The notes under the pieces: model-generated
The model's database searches: none
What the model was told of the DNA's origin: nothing
The model's input: the letters and a program-made list of their open reading frames with translations, nothing else
Part shown: positions 1 through 7,525 of the stretch, piece by piece
How the letters are laid out: every line of letters starts with the position of its first letter
Numbering within the stretch: position 1 is the first letter of the stretch
Translations under genes and position numbers: made by a program
DNA from: DASVLX01 sp035552275
GTDB taxonomy: Bacteria > Actinomycetota > Actinomycetes > Mycobacteriales > Pseudonocardiaceae
DNA: 25,987 nt
Direction of reading: 5' to 3'
NCBI GenBank assembly: GCA_035552275.1
Contig: DASZLR010000029.1
Span: 1-25,987 of the forward strand

Positions 1-1
1 C

Positions 2-184
2 ACCCAGATTGACTCGGCCGAGCTGCCGGTGCGGCACCAGACTCGGCGGCAGGGTCGGCCATACACCCTCGTGCTGACCAAAACCGACGCGCTGTTCGCG
101 CGTGCCGAGAACGCGCGGCGGCAGGCCGTGACCGACCTGGCATGGCTGACGTCGACGTGGGGCGCCGCACCGGCGCGAGCGTAA
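2..184 (+). CDS. C-terminal fragment of an unrecognised protein (5' end outside window)
   Basis: An open frame enters from the left edge (frame 2) and ends at TAA 182-184, giving about 60 residues rich in Arg, Ala and Thr. A stretch reading RPYTLVLTKTDALFARA, followed by an Ala/Arg-rich helix and DLAWLTSTWG, looks like genuine coding sequence with high third-position GC. I do not recognise the family. A strong palindrome lies about 60 bp downstream and would suit the end of this transcription unit. The missing N-terminus prevents any functional call. Confidence 0.55.
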   Translation, partial: TQIDSAELPVRHQTRRQGRPYTLVLTKTDALFARAENARRQAVTDLAWLTSTWGAAPARA

Positions 185-245
185 GGGCCGAGCGCCGTTT
201 CTCGCGGTGTCCAGCCGTGTGCCGTCGAAGGATGGCAGCGATGAC

Positions 246-277
246 CGGCAGCCTCGTCGACGTCGACGAGGCTGCCG
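246..277 (+). terminator. Perfect 32-bp palindrome, probable terminator of the upstream gene
   Basis: The left arm CGGCAGCCTCGTCGAC is followed immediately by its exact reverse complement, so all 32 bases pair. In RNA this gives a long GC-rich stem with a tight loop. There is no U tract, as is common for actinobacterial terminators. It lies 62 bp after the stop of the partial gene. A dimeric-protein binding site is the alternative reading. Confidence 0.55.
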
Positions 278-652
278 CACCCTCACAACGCGGCGCCGCA
301 CGGTGATCGTGGCCCAGTGGACGGATACTGGGTGACCTGTCCATGGTGGACTGAGCGCTGCACGTCGTAGGGCGTCTTGGCCAGGGCGGGCGCACCAGAG
401 ATCAGCTCGCTCGTCCTGTCACCGACAGTCTGTTCGACATTCGGGCCGTCCGAATGGGACGGACCGACGTGATGGGTCAACACCTCGACGGGGCGGGTGT
501 CTCGTCGGCGCGCGGTCAGTCGTCACGATCAGTGTCACCCGACAAGGTCATGAAACCCGTCTGGACCTTTCATTGATCGGCATCGTCAAGGACACTGGAG
601 GCGCGGATGGCGCCCCATCGCGCCGGTAGTGGACCGGACCGAGGTGATGGCG
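278..652. other. Intergenic stretch without a convincing gene
   Basis: This stretch between the palindrome and the pseudokinase gene is visibly less GC-rich than the surrounding genes and shows no tRNA-like fold or repeat array. On the minus strand a 66-codon frame (283-483, GTG start) is open, but it has only a weak ribosome site, mixed third-position bases and no family I recognise, so I do not call it a gene. The promoter of the pseudokinase-wall module presumably lies at about 500-640, but I cannot pick a convincing -35/-10 pair. Confidence 0.4.
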
Positions 653-2038
653 ATGGCACAACCGGAGGTCGTGCGGGACGACGAGGTTTCCCGGCCTTCT
701 GGGTCGCCGCATGCTCCGCGCGATCTTCGGCTGATCACCAGATTCGGCGCCCAGTCCTGGCTCGGCCGGATCGGCGCCGACGGCACGTCCCGCACGGTGG
801 TCGCCTACCGGCTGGCCGGCGAGGATGATCCGACCGTCGCCGATTCCGAGCGGCTACCGGAGTTGGCCGCCAGCCTGGCCGCGTGCGGGTCACCCGGCGT
901 CGTGCCGCTGTTGGGCGCGGTGCAACGCGACGGTGCCATCTGGCTGGTGTCGGAGTGGGATGACGGCGTGCCGCTGAGCCGGTTGCGCCGGCTGACCGCG
1001 TTGCGGACCGCGACGGCGGCGGCCATCGGCATCGGGATCGTCGGCGCGCTGCGGGCGTTGCATGAAGCCGGCGGCGCACACGGCGACCTCGCGGTCAGGC
1101 ACGTGCTGATCGGAATGGACGGTCGGGTGCGGCTCGCCGGATGGGGTCGGCCGGTGCTGCGCGGCGACTACACCGCCGCGCGGGTGCGCGAGGACGATCT
1201 GACGGCAGCCGCCGCCCTGTTGACGCAACTCTGTCTGCCGGACACCGACCCGGTCCCAGCCGATCTCGACCAACTCGATGCCGCCCTGCGCCGAACCCTG
1301 CGCCGCGCCGACGCCCGCGGCACCGCGATGGGCCGGGCCACCCGCGAGCTGGCCGAGTTGGCGCGGGCCGCGGCCGGCCGGCCGGCGCCACGGGCACCGA
1401 CTCCGATGGCCGGTCCGGTGACCCAACGGGTTGCCGCCCGCAATGCCACTCCCGGCGCCGTCCAGAGCAAGGCTGCCCAGAGCAAGCACGGGAAGCGGAT
1501 CCTCCGCGCGGTGCTGCGCCGCAGCTGGCCTTCGCTGGTGGCACTGGTGGTGCTGGCGACAGCGGTGGTCCTGGAGTTCGGTTTCCTGCATGGCCCGCTC
1601 AGCAAGGACGTGCACCAGTTGCTCGGCACGAATCCGGTCACCCACCCGGCACGGCCGACCGGGCCGACCGCCGAACCCGCGCCGCCGCCGCCGTCCATCG
1701 CCCCCGCCTCGGCCGGCGCCGTGACGAGCGTCCAGTTGCGAGCTCTGCGGCCGTGCACCGTCAACACCGCCTGTCCGGTGAGCGTGACGGTCCAGGTGTT
1801 GCCGCAGCGCACCGCGCTGACTCTCGCGTGGCGGTTCCAGGTCGTTGACCGGTGTGCCGGGCGGCAGCGGGAGTTGCCCGGCGAGTCGGTCACGGTGCCG
1901 GTCGGGGACACCAGCATGACGGTCGTGGGCACGGTGACGCTGCCGCCGGGCGGCCCGCTCGCGGTCGTCGCCGTCACCACCGCGCCGGCCCAGGTCGCCA
2001 GTTCCCCGGTGCTGGCACCGGATCCCGCCTTCTGCTGA
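653..2038 (+). CDS. Membrane-anchored Ser/Thr pseudokinase
   Basis: A protein of 461 residues with a kinase-like fold at about 25-240, a transmembrane helix at about 292-312, a Pro-rich linker and an exported C-terminal domain with four Cys. Kinase landmarks are present but broken. The VAIK Lys is Arg53 (VAYR). The catalytic loop is HGD (143-145), with His150 where Asn is expected. The DFG motif reads GWG (163-165). This argues for a pseudokinase that binds or scaffolds rather than phosphorylates. The ATG at 653 is preferred because GAGG lies 8 bases upstream; an in-frame GTG at 629 and an ATG at 647 are alternatives. It is 31 bp upstream of the SEDS-PBP fusion gene and probably co-transcribed. 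By analogy with actinobacterial pkn-rodA-pbpA loci it may control that wall synthase through its outer domain (inference). Confidence 0.8.
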   Translation: MAQPEVVRDDEVSRPSGSPHAPRDLRLITRFGAQSWLGRIGADGTSRTVVAYRLAGEDDPTVADSERLPELAASLAACGSPGVVPLLGAVQRDGAIWLVSEWDDGVPLSRLRRLTALRTATAAAIGIGIVGALRALHEAGGAHGDLAVRHVLIGMDGRVRLAGWGRPVLRGDYTAARVREDDLTAAAALLTQLCLPDTDPVPADLDQLDAALRRTLRRADARGTAMGRATRELAELARAAAGRPAPRAPTPMAGPVTQRVAARNATPGAVQSKAAQSKHGKRILRAVLRRSWPSLVALVVLATAVVLEFGFLHGPLSKDVHQLLGTNPVTHPARPTGPTAEPAPPPPSIAPASAGAVTSVQLRALRPCTVNTACPVSVTVQVLPQRTALTLAWRFQVVDRCAGRQRELPGESVTVPVGDTSMTVVGTVTLPPGGPLAVVAVTTAPAQVASSPVLAPDPAFC

Positions 2039-2069
2039 GCCGACTGACCCGACCGGAGAGGAGTCCGCG

Positions 2070-5063
2070 GTGCTGACCATCGAGCACGGTCACGCTCAGG
2101 CGTCGTCCGGACGTGGACGCTGGTGGCCATGGCGGCGGGACCGATGGCTGCGTGATCCGCGACCCCAGCGGCACCCGTTCTGGACGCTGTTCAACGCGCT
2201 GCGCCGCATCGGCAGCGGGACGTTCGACCTGTTGGCGATCGTCGCGGTCGCCGTGCTGGTCGGCCTGGGCGTGCTGAATCTGGACGCGGTGGGCGGCCAC
2301 ACGCTCGCCAGCCACCAACTCGCCACAGCGGCGGCCGGGCTGGTGTTGCTGATGGTGTTCTGGCGGTCCAGGGCCCGACTGCTGACGATCCTCGGCTGGC
2401 TCAGCTATGTCACGGCGGTTCTGTGCCTGCTGGCGGTGCTGGTGATCGGCGTCAAGGCGTTCGGCGCGACCCGCTGGCTGTCGCTCGGCTCGCTCACCTT
2501 CCAGCCCTCCGAGCTGGCGAAGCTCGGTCTGCTGCTCACCATGGCCGCGGTGCTCGGCAGCAACCGGCCGAGCTGGCAGCGGTTTGTCTTCGCCGTGCTG
2601 CTGGCGCTCCCGCCGATCGCGCTGACCGTGTTGGAGCCGGACCTGTCGACGGCCGCCGTGCTGGTGGCGCTCGCCGTCGCGATGCTGATCATCGGTCGGG
2701 TTCCGTTGCGGTTCCTGTTGCCGTTGTTCGGCGGCGTCGCGGTGGTCGCGCCGCTGGCGATCCACCTGCTGCGGCCGTACCAGCTCGCCCGGGTGCATGC
2801 GTTCGTCACCAGCACCTCGGCCGGCACGCCCGGTTCCGCCAGCACTGGCTGGGCCGTGTCGCAGGCACATATCGCGCTGGCGTCCGGCGGTCTGTTCGGC
2901 CGGGCGCGCGATCCACTGCACCTGGTGCTCGCCCAGTACCTGCCCGACCGGGAAACCGACCTGGCCCTGGCCAGCCTGGTCGAAGAATGGGGCCTGCTGG
3001 CGGGAGTGGTCGCGGTGGTCGCGGCGCTGATCCTCGTCTGGCGGCTCGCGCTCGCCAGCCGGGTGCCACGCACCCGGCACGGCATGCTGGTCGGCGCCGG
3101 GCTGGCGGTGCTGATCGGCGTGGAGGCGATCGTGTCGCTGGGCGGCAACCTCGGCCTGCTGCCGCTGGCCGGCGTGCCGTTCCCGGTGCTCAGCTACGGC
3201 GGCACCGCGGTCGTGGTGCACATGACGGCGCTCGGCATGGTGCTGGGCGCCCGCCGCGACGGCGCCCGGCGCAGGCTGTGGGCCGCGCCGCGGTGGCGCA
3301 ACCCGCGGCCTCGGCTGGTGCGGCTGGGCGCGCTCGGCCTGACCGCGCTGCTGGTCCTGTTCGGGTTCTACGGCTGGCAACTGCAGCGCGACCAGGGCCC
3401 GGCGCTGGCCGCCGCCGGCCAGGTGGAGATGACCAGATGCGTCGCGCTGCCCGCGCCGCGCGGGACCGTCACCGACCGACACGGCGCGGTGCTCGCGTCC
3501 GATGTGGACGCTGACCGGGTGCTGGCCGTGCCGGCGCTGCTACGCGACCAGCCGGCGGATGTCACCAGGTTGGCGGACCTGACCGGCACTCCGGCGACCC
3601 AGTTGCGATCCGCGCTGGCCGCCACCCCCGCGACTCAACTGTCCATTCAGGTCGCCGATGTGCCCGGCCCGACGGCGGCCACGATCACCGCCGCGCGGCT
3701 GCCCGGCGTGCTGCTGGTGCCCGACCCGCGCCGGCTGTACCCGACCGGGCCGCTACTGGCTCCGGTGCTGGGTTTCGTCGGCATCGCGACGGCCGACGAC
3801 GTCCAGCGCTGGCCGAATCTGCCGAACGGGGAGTTCGTCGGGCGGTCGGGCATCGAAGAGGAGTACGACGCGGTGCTGCGCGGCGTCGACGGCCAGCAGT
3901 GCGTCTATGTCGATCCCGCCGGCAAGCCGGTGGCGATGGGACCGCGCCGCGCTCCGGTGCCCGGCGCGAACCTGCGGCTGTCGCTGGATCTGGGCCTGCA
4001 ACAACAACTCACCGCCGGGCTGGTCACCGCCCTGGGCGCCGAACCACAGGCGCGGGGCAGCGTGGCCGCCGGCGTCGCGATGGACCCGCACACCGGAGCG
4101 GTGCTCGCGCTGGCCAGCCTGCCGTCCTACGACAACAACATCTACGGCCCGCCGATCAACCAGGCCGGCCGGCGCGGCGCGGCGACGGCGCCCGGCACGC
4201 CGATGCTGGAGCACGCGACCGAGTCCGTCGCGCCGCCCGGTTCGACGTTCAAGCTCGTGGTGGCCAGCGCCGACATGGTGAATCCGGTGATCCCACCGGA
4301 CAAGGTCATCCCGACCGGCGGCGAGTTCGACCTGGGCGGGCACGTCTTCCACAACTGGAAGACGTTGGGGCCGATGGATTTGGTCCAGTCGATCGCGTGG
4401 TCGAACGACGTGTACTTCTATCAGCTGGCCTGGGCGCTGGGCGCGGACCCGCTGATCAACACCGCGCACGCGTTGGGTGTCGGCGCGCCCAGCGGGATCG
4501 ACCTGCCCGGCGAGAGTCCGGGCTACCTCGGCACGCCGCGGACCGTGCAGCACTGGTACGCCGGATCGACCGTGATCCTCGGGATCGGCCAGGGCTACCT
4601 GGAGGTCACGCCGCTACAGGATGCCCGGTGGACCGCAGCGGTGTCGACCGGTGGCCTGGTCACCCCGCGGCTGGGCCTGGCCGCCGGGAGCGCGGGCGGC
4701 GCCTACACCGCGATCACCGGACCGGCGCCGACCGCACTGCCGTTCGCGGCCGCGCTCGGTCCGGTCCAGGACGGCATGCGGCAGGCGGTCACCGGCGGCA
4801 CCGCACACCAACTCACCGACATTCCGGTTCCGGTGGGCGCCAAGACCGGCACCGCGCAGGACCCGTCGAGCGTCAACGGCGGGTTGGACGACTGGATGAC
4901 AGCGGCCGCGCCGATGGGCGACCCGTCGATCGTGGTGACCGCCATGGTGCAGGGTCCTGGCGAGGGCGCGACCAGCGCCGGGCCGGCGGTGAACGCGACA
5001 TTGCAGTACTACTTCGCGCGCGAGGCGCAGATTGTGGCCACCCCGCCGATGGAGGGACCGTGA
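2070..5063 (+). CDS. SEDS glycosyltransferase (RodA/FtsW) fused to class B penicillin-binding transpeptidase
   Basis: A single 997-residue frame carries two enzymes normally encoded separately. The first 400 residues or so form a multi-pass SEDS domain, with the signature WLSLGSLTFQPSELAKLG near residues 137-154, the ETD segment holding the presumed catalytic Asp297, and PFPVLSYGGTA near 370-380. A further membrane helix at about 415-437 leads into an exported PBP module. That module begins with PRGTVTDR (463-470) and contains the transpeptidase motifs STFK (Ser725, Lys728), SND (778-780) and KTGT (925-928). All three motifs are intact, so both lipid II polymerisation and cross-linking are expected at the membrane. 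The start is GTG 2070, preceded by GGAGAGGAG 6 bases away. No frameshift or stop separates the halves. It lies 31 bp after the pseudokinase gene and convergent to mreB. Confidence 0.93.
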   Translation: MLTIEHGHAQASSGRGRWWPWRRDRWLRDPRPQRHPFWTLFNALRRIGSGTFDLLAIVAVAVLVGLGVLNLDAVGGHTLASHQLATAAAGLVLLMVFWRSRARLLTILGWLSYVTAVLCLLAVLVIGVKAFGATRWLSLGSLTFQPSELAKLGLLLTMAAVLGSNRPSWQRFVFAVLLALPPIALTVLEPDLSTAAVLVALAVAMLIIGRVPLRFLLPLFGGVAVVAPLAIHLLRPYQLARVHAFVTSTSAGTPGSASTGWAVSQAHIALASGGLFGRARDPLHLVLAQYLPDRETDLALASLVEEWGLLAGVVAVVAALILVWRLALASRVPRTRHGMLVGAGLAVLIGVEAIVSLGGNLGLLPLAGVPFPVLSYGGTAVVVHMTALGMVLGARRDGARRRLWAAPRWRNPRPRLVRLGALGLTALLVLFGFYGWQLQRDQGPALAAAGQVEMTRCVALPAPRGTVTDRHGAVLASDVDADRVLAVPALLRDQPADVTRLADLTGTPATQLRSALAATPATQLSIQVADVPGPTAATITAARLPGVLLVPDPRRLYPTGPLLAPVLGFVGIATADDVQRWPNLPNGEFVGRSGIEEEYDAVLRGVDGQQCVYVDPAGKPVAMGPRRAPVPGANLRLSLDLGLQQQLTAGLVTALGAEPQARGSVAAGVAMDPHTGAVLALASLPSYDNNIYGPPINQAGRRGAATAPGTPMLEHATESVAPPGSTFKLVVASADMVNPVIPPDKVIPTGGEFDLGGHVFHNWKTLGPMDLVQSIAWSNDVYFYQLAWALGADPLINTAHALGVGAPSGIDLPGESPGYLGTPRTVQHWYAGSTVILGIGQGYLEVTPLQDARWTAAVSTGGLVTPRLGLAAGSAGGAYTAITGPAPTALPFAAALGPVQDGMRQAVTGGTAHQLTDIPVPVGAKTGTAQDPSSVNGGLDDWMTAAAPMGDPSIVVTAMVQGPGEGATSAGPAVNATLQYYFAREAQIVATPPMEGP

Positions 5064-5100
5064 TCGCGGTCGGGATTGAGGGCGGGATCGCAGGCGGGAT

Positions 5101-6096
5101 TCAGCTTGTGCTGTAGGCGTCCAGCAGCCGACGGTTGGTCAGACAGCGGGCCGTGCCCAGCGCCACGCAGGTGAGCGGCTGCTCGGCCGGTTTCACCAAG
5201 AACCCCAGCGCATCCTCCAACAGCTGGTGGAAACCGCGAACCAGGCTGCCGCCGCCGAACAGCAGAACTCCTTCGGACATCACATCCCCCACGCTCTGCG
5301 GGGGAAGATCGTCCAGACAGGCCGCGAGGGTGCGGACGATGGTGGTCGTGATCGGCTTGACGGCGTCGGCGATCTCGTCCACCGGCACCGTGACCAGCCG
5401 GGGCCGGCCGGTCGCCGCGTCCCGACCCTCGGCCACCAGGGTCGTGTCGTCACCGGTGGTGGCGTGGATCTTGATGTCCTCGGCGACCAGTTCGCCCACC
5501 AGCAGGTGGTGCTGCTCGCGCAGGTAGTGGTACACCGCGAGCGTCATCTCGTCGCCGGCCATCCGACAGGACCGGTTCGCCAGCACGCCGCCGTAACAGA
5601 ACGCGGTGACCTCGGCGGTGCCGCCACCGATGTCGACCACCATGTGCGTCCGACGGTCCAGCGGATCGACTCCACAACCGACGGCGCCGGCGATCGGCTC
5701 GGCCAGCAGGGTCGCGCGGCTGATCCGGGCCTCGTCGGCGGCTTCCAGCAGCGCCCGCCGTTCCACCGAGCTCGCCCCGACCGGGACACCGATGACCGCT
5801 TTCACCCCGAGGCGCTGCCACGGTTGGGTCGCGACGTTCCGCAGGATCGCGACGAGGTAGCCGCGGGCGGTGTCCAGATCGGTGATCACACCGTCCTGCA
5901 ACGGACGGATCGCCGTCATGCCCTCGGGCGCCCGGCCGACCAGCGACCGCGCCTCCCGGCCGATCGCCACCACGGCCGGCCGGCGCACACCGCCCGTCCG
6001 CTGAAGAATCAGCGACGGCTCATCCAGCACGATGCCCTGCCGTGGATGGCACACCACGGTGTTGGCTGTCCCGAGATCGACTCCCAATCCAGACAT
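5101..6096 (-). CDS. mreB: MreB-like bacterial actin
   Basis: A protein of 331 residues, close to the usual MreB length. The phosphate-1 loop DLGTANT (7-13), the LAEPIAGAVG segment (131-140), the phosphate-2 loop DIGGGT (155-160) and a C-terminal FGGGSLVRG adenosine motif identify the MreB/Mbl ATPase family rather than DnaK. MreB filaments organise lateral or spore wall synthesis on the cytoplasmic face of the membrane. The start at 6096 has GGGAGG just upstream. It ends 37 bp from the stop of the convergent SEDS-PBP fusion, which supports a role in the same process (inference). No mreC or mreD is present in the window. Confidence 0.9.
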   Translation of the reverse strand: MSGLGVDLGTANTVVCHPRQGIVLDEPSLILQRTGGVRRPAVVAIGREARSLVGRAPEGMTAIRPLQDGVITDLDTARGYLVAILRNVATQPWQRLGVKAVIGVPVGASSVERRALLEAADEARISRATLLAEPIAGAVGCGVDPLDRRTHMVVDIGGGTAEVTAFCYGGVLANRSCRMAGDEMTLAVYHYLREQHHLLVGELVAEDIKIHATTGDDTTLVAEGRDAATGRPRLVTVPVDEIADAVKPITTTIVRTLAACLDDLPPQSVGDVMSEGVLLFGGGSLVRGFHQLLEDALGFLVKPAEQPLTCVALGTARCLTNRRLLDAYSTS

Positions 6097-6224
6097 CGCG
6101 GCCTCCCGTGGCGTGCGGGTAGTCCAACATCATCGTAGTCGGCGAATCGCTCCAGCGCGCCCCCTGATCGACAAATGGTCATCGCCGATTCATCTGGCGG
6201 CGACCGCTGGCGACCGCTACGCGG

Positions 6225-7244
6225 TCACGAGCCCAGACAGCCCGTCTCCGGTGTGATCGCCGGCCAGGTCATGGTCGCCGCGCCCCAGGTCAGTCCGCCG
6301 CCGAAGGCGACGAGCAGCAGGCGCTTGCCGACCTCGACCTGACCGTCCGCGCCGGCCTCGGCGAGCAGGATCGGGATCGACGCCGCCGCCGTGTTGCCCA
6401 CAGTCTCCACATTGGACAGCACCGTGCCGGCGTCCAGGTCCAGATGCTTGGCGACGGTCTGGGAGATGCGCTGGTTCGCCTGGTGCGGCAGGAAGAAGTC
6501 GATGTCCTCGAACCCCAGTCCGCTGCGCTTGACCGCCTCCTGGGCCGCGGCGGTCATCCGCTCGACCGCGAACCGGAACACCTCCTTGCCGCTCATCTGG
6601 AAATAGTGCTCGGCCGCCGCGACGGCGGTGCCCGCGGACCGTTGCCGGGCGCCGCCGGCCGGGATCTGGATCAGATCGGATCGGCTGCCGTCGCTGCCGA
6701 GCACGCACGGCCCGATCTCGCCGAGTTCGCCGGGCTCGCCGGCGCCGAGCACGATCGCGCCGGCGCCGTCGCCGAAGATCACCGCCGTGCTCCGGTCCGT
6801 CGGGTCGAGGATGGTCGAGAAGGTCTCCGCGCCGATCAGCAACACGGTGCCGGCGGCCTGGCTGGCGATCAGCCCAACGGCGTTGGCCAGCCCATAGAGG
6901 AATCCGGTGCAGACCGCCGCGATGTCGTGGGCCGGCACGCCGACCATGCCCAGCCGCGCGGCGACGTCCGGCGCGGTCGCCGGGCAGAGCCGGTCCGGCG
7001 TGGTGGTCGCGACGATCACCGCGTCGACCTCGGTCAGCCCAGCGGACCGCAGCGCCCTGGCGCCGGCGTCGACGGCCAGATCCGAGGTGGCCGCGCCTGG
7101 TTCGACCCACCGCCTGGTCCGAATGCCGGTCCGTCGTTGAATCCACTCGTCCGAGGTGTCCAGCCGGCTGGTCAGGTCACCATTGCTGACCACCCTCGCG
7201 GGCAGCGACGCGCCCGCTCCCCGCAGGACTGCCGTCGCGGTCAT
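6225..7244 (-). CDS. fabH: 3-oxoacyl-ACP synthase III (KAS III)
   Basis: A protein of 339 residues, typical of FabH, which condenses a starter acyl-CoA with malonyl-ACP to begin fatty-acid or polyketide chains. The Cys-His-Asn triad is visible: Cys112 in AAVCTGF, His254 in PHQANQRI and Asn284 in VGNTAAAS. The N-terminal TSDEWIQRRTGIRTRRW segment is also characteristic. The start at 7244 has GAGG upstream and overlaps the stop of a short leader ORF. No fabD, acpP or fabF is adjacent, so this is an orphan copy rather than the usual fab operon, and could be a housekeeping paralogue or serve a specialised pathway. A small hairpin (GACCGC/GCGGTC, 6212-6226) spans its stop codon and may be a weak terminator. 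Confidence 0.9.
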   Translation of the reverse strand: MTATAVLRGAGASLPARVVSNGDLTSRLDTSDEWIQRRTGIRTRRWVEPGAATSDLAVDAGARALRSAGLTEVDAVIVATTTPDRLCPATAPDVAARLGMVGVPAHDIAAVCTGFLYGLANAVGLIASQAAGTVLLIGAETFSTILDPTDRSTAVIFGDGAGAIVLGAGEPGELGEIGPCVLGSDGSRSDLIQIPAGGARQRSAGTAVAAAEHYFQMSGKEVFRFAVERMTAAAQEAVKRSGLGFEDIDFFLPHQANQRISQTVAKHLDLDAGTVLSNVETVGNTAAASIPILLAEAGADGQVEVGKRLLLVAFGGGLTWGAATMTWPAITPETGCLGS

Positions 7245-7309
7245 CGAGCCGCCTCGGTGCCGACGGCGTCCACCGGTCCGGCCGGCCCAGCGTCACTTCC
7301 CCGGATCAT
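7241..7309 (-). CDS. Short leader ORF coupled to fabH
   Basis: A 22-codon frame begins at ATG 7309 (in-frame ATG also at 7315). A strong AAGGAG (7317-7322) lies 7 bases upstream of the 7309 start. It ends in a TGA that overlaps the fabH ATG in an ATGA arrangement. The peptide is Gly/Ala/Asp-rich with no recognisable motif. The excellent ribosome site and exact coupling suggest it helps translate fabH. Whether the peptide itself matters is unknown, and it may simply be the untranslated leader of fabH. Confidence 0.4.
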   Translation of the reverse strand: MIRGSDAGPAGPVDAVGTEAAR

Positions 7310-7332
7310 TGTCATGCTCCTTCAGTCGCCGG

Positions 7333-7366
7333 CCGAACTTATTCGGTCAAGCCAACAATTTCGGTC
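7333..7366 (-). promoter_or_regulatory. Repeat cluster at the likely fabH promoter
   Basis: On the plus strand TTCGGTC occurs at 7342-7348 and 7360-7366, exactly 18 bp apart. CCGAA at 7333-7337 forms an inverted repeat with the first copy. Reading the minus strand, the centre of that inverted repeat contains TAAGTT (7336-7341), which fits the actinobacterial -10 pattern TAnnnT, about 15 bases before the leader ribosome site. No good -35 is seen. This is a candidate operator/promoter region only. Confidence 0.3.
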
Positions 7367-7525
7367 CGCCGCACACGGTAGCGTGCGCCGGCAGCGAGCA
7401 CCGCACCATCGGCGCGTCACATCGTCATCGCGGCACCGGTGAATCAACACTCGGGCAGGTCAGGGCGTGGCATCGCCCAGTGGCCCCCAGAAGCCCCGCA
7501 GCGTGTCGGCGCGACCAGTCGGCGG

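Noticed and set aside
283..483. A 66-codon minus-strand frame with GTG start
   Set aside because: Weak ribosome site, mixed third-position bases and no recognised family; kept only as a note in the intergenic entry.
185..628. Possible tRNA gene or attachment site next to the partial gene
   Set aside because: No cloverleaf, CCA end or T-loop sequence could be found on either strand.
890..3482. Long open frames on the minus strand opposite the pseudokinase and SEDS-PBP genes
   Set aside because: They are shadow frames caused by high third-position GC; their translations are low-complexity Arg/Gly/Gln/His-rich and the plus-strand genes have clear domains.
6225..7244. FabH as a member of the prenyltransferase operon
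   Set aside because: It is about 7 kb away, on the other strand, with unrelated genes between; a link would be speculation.
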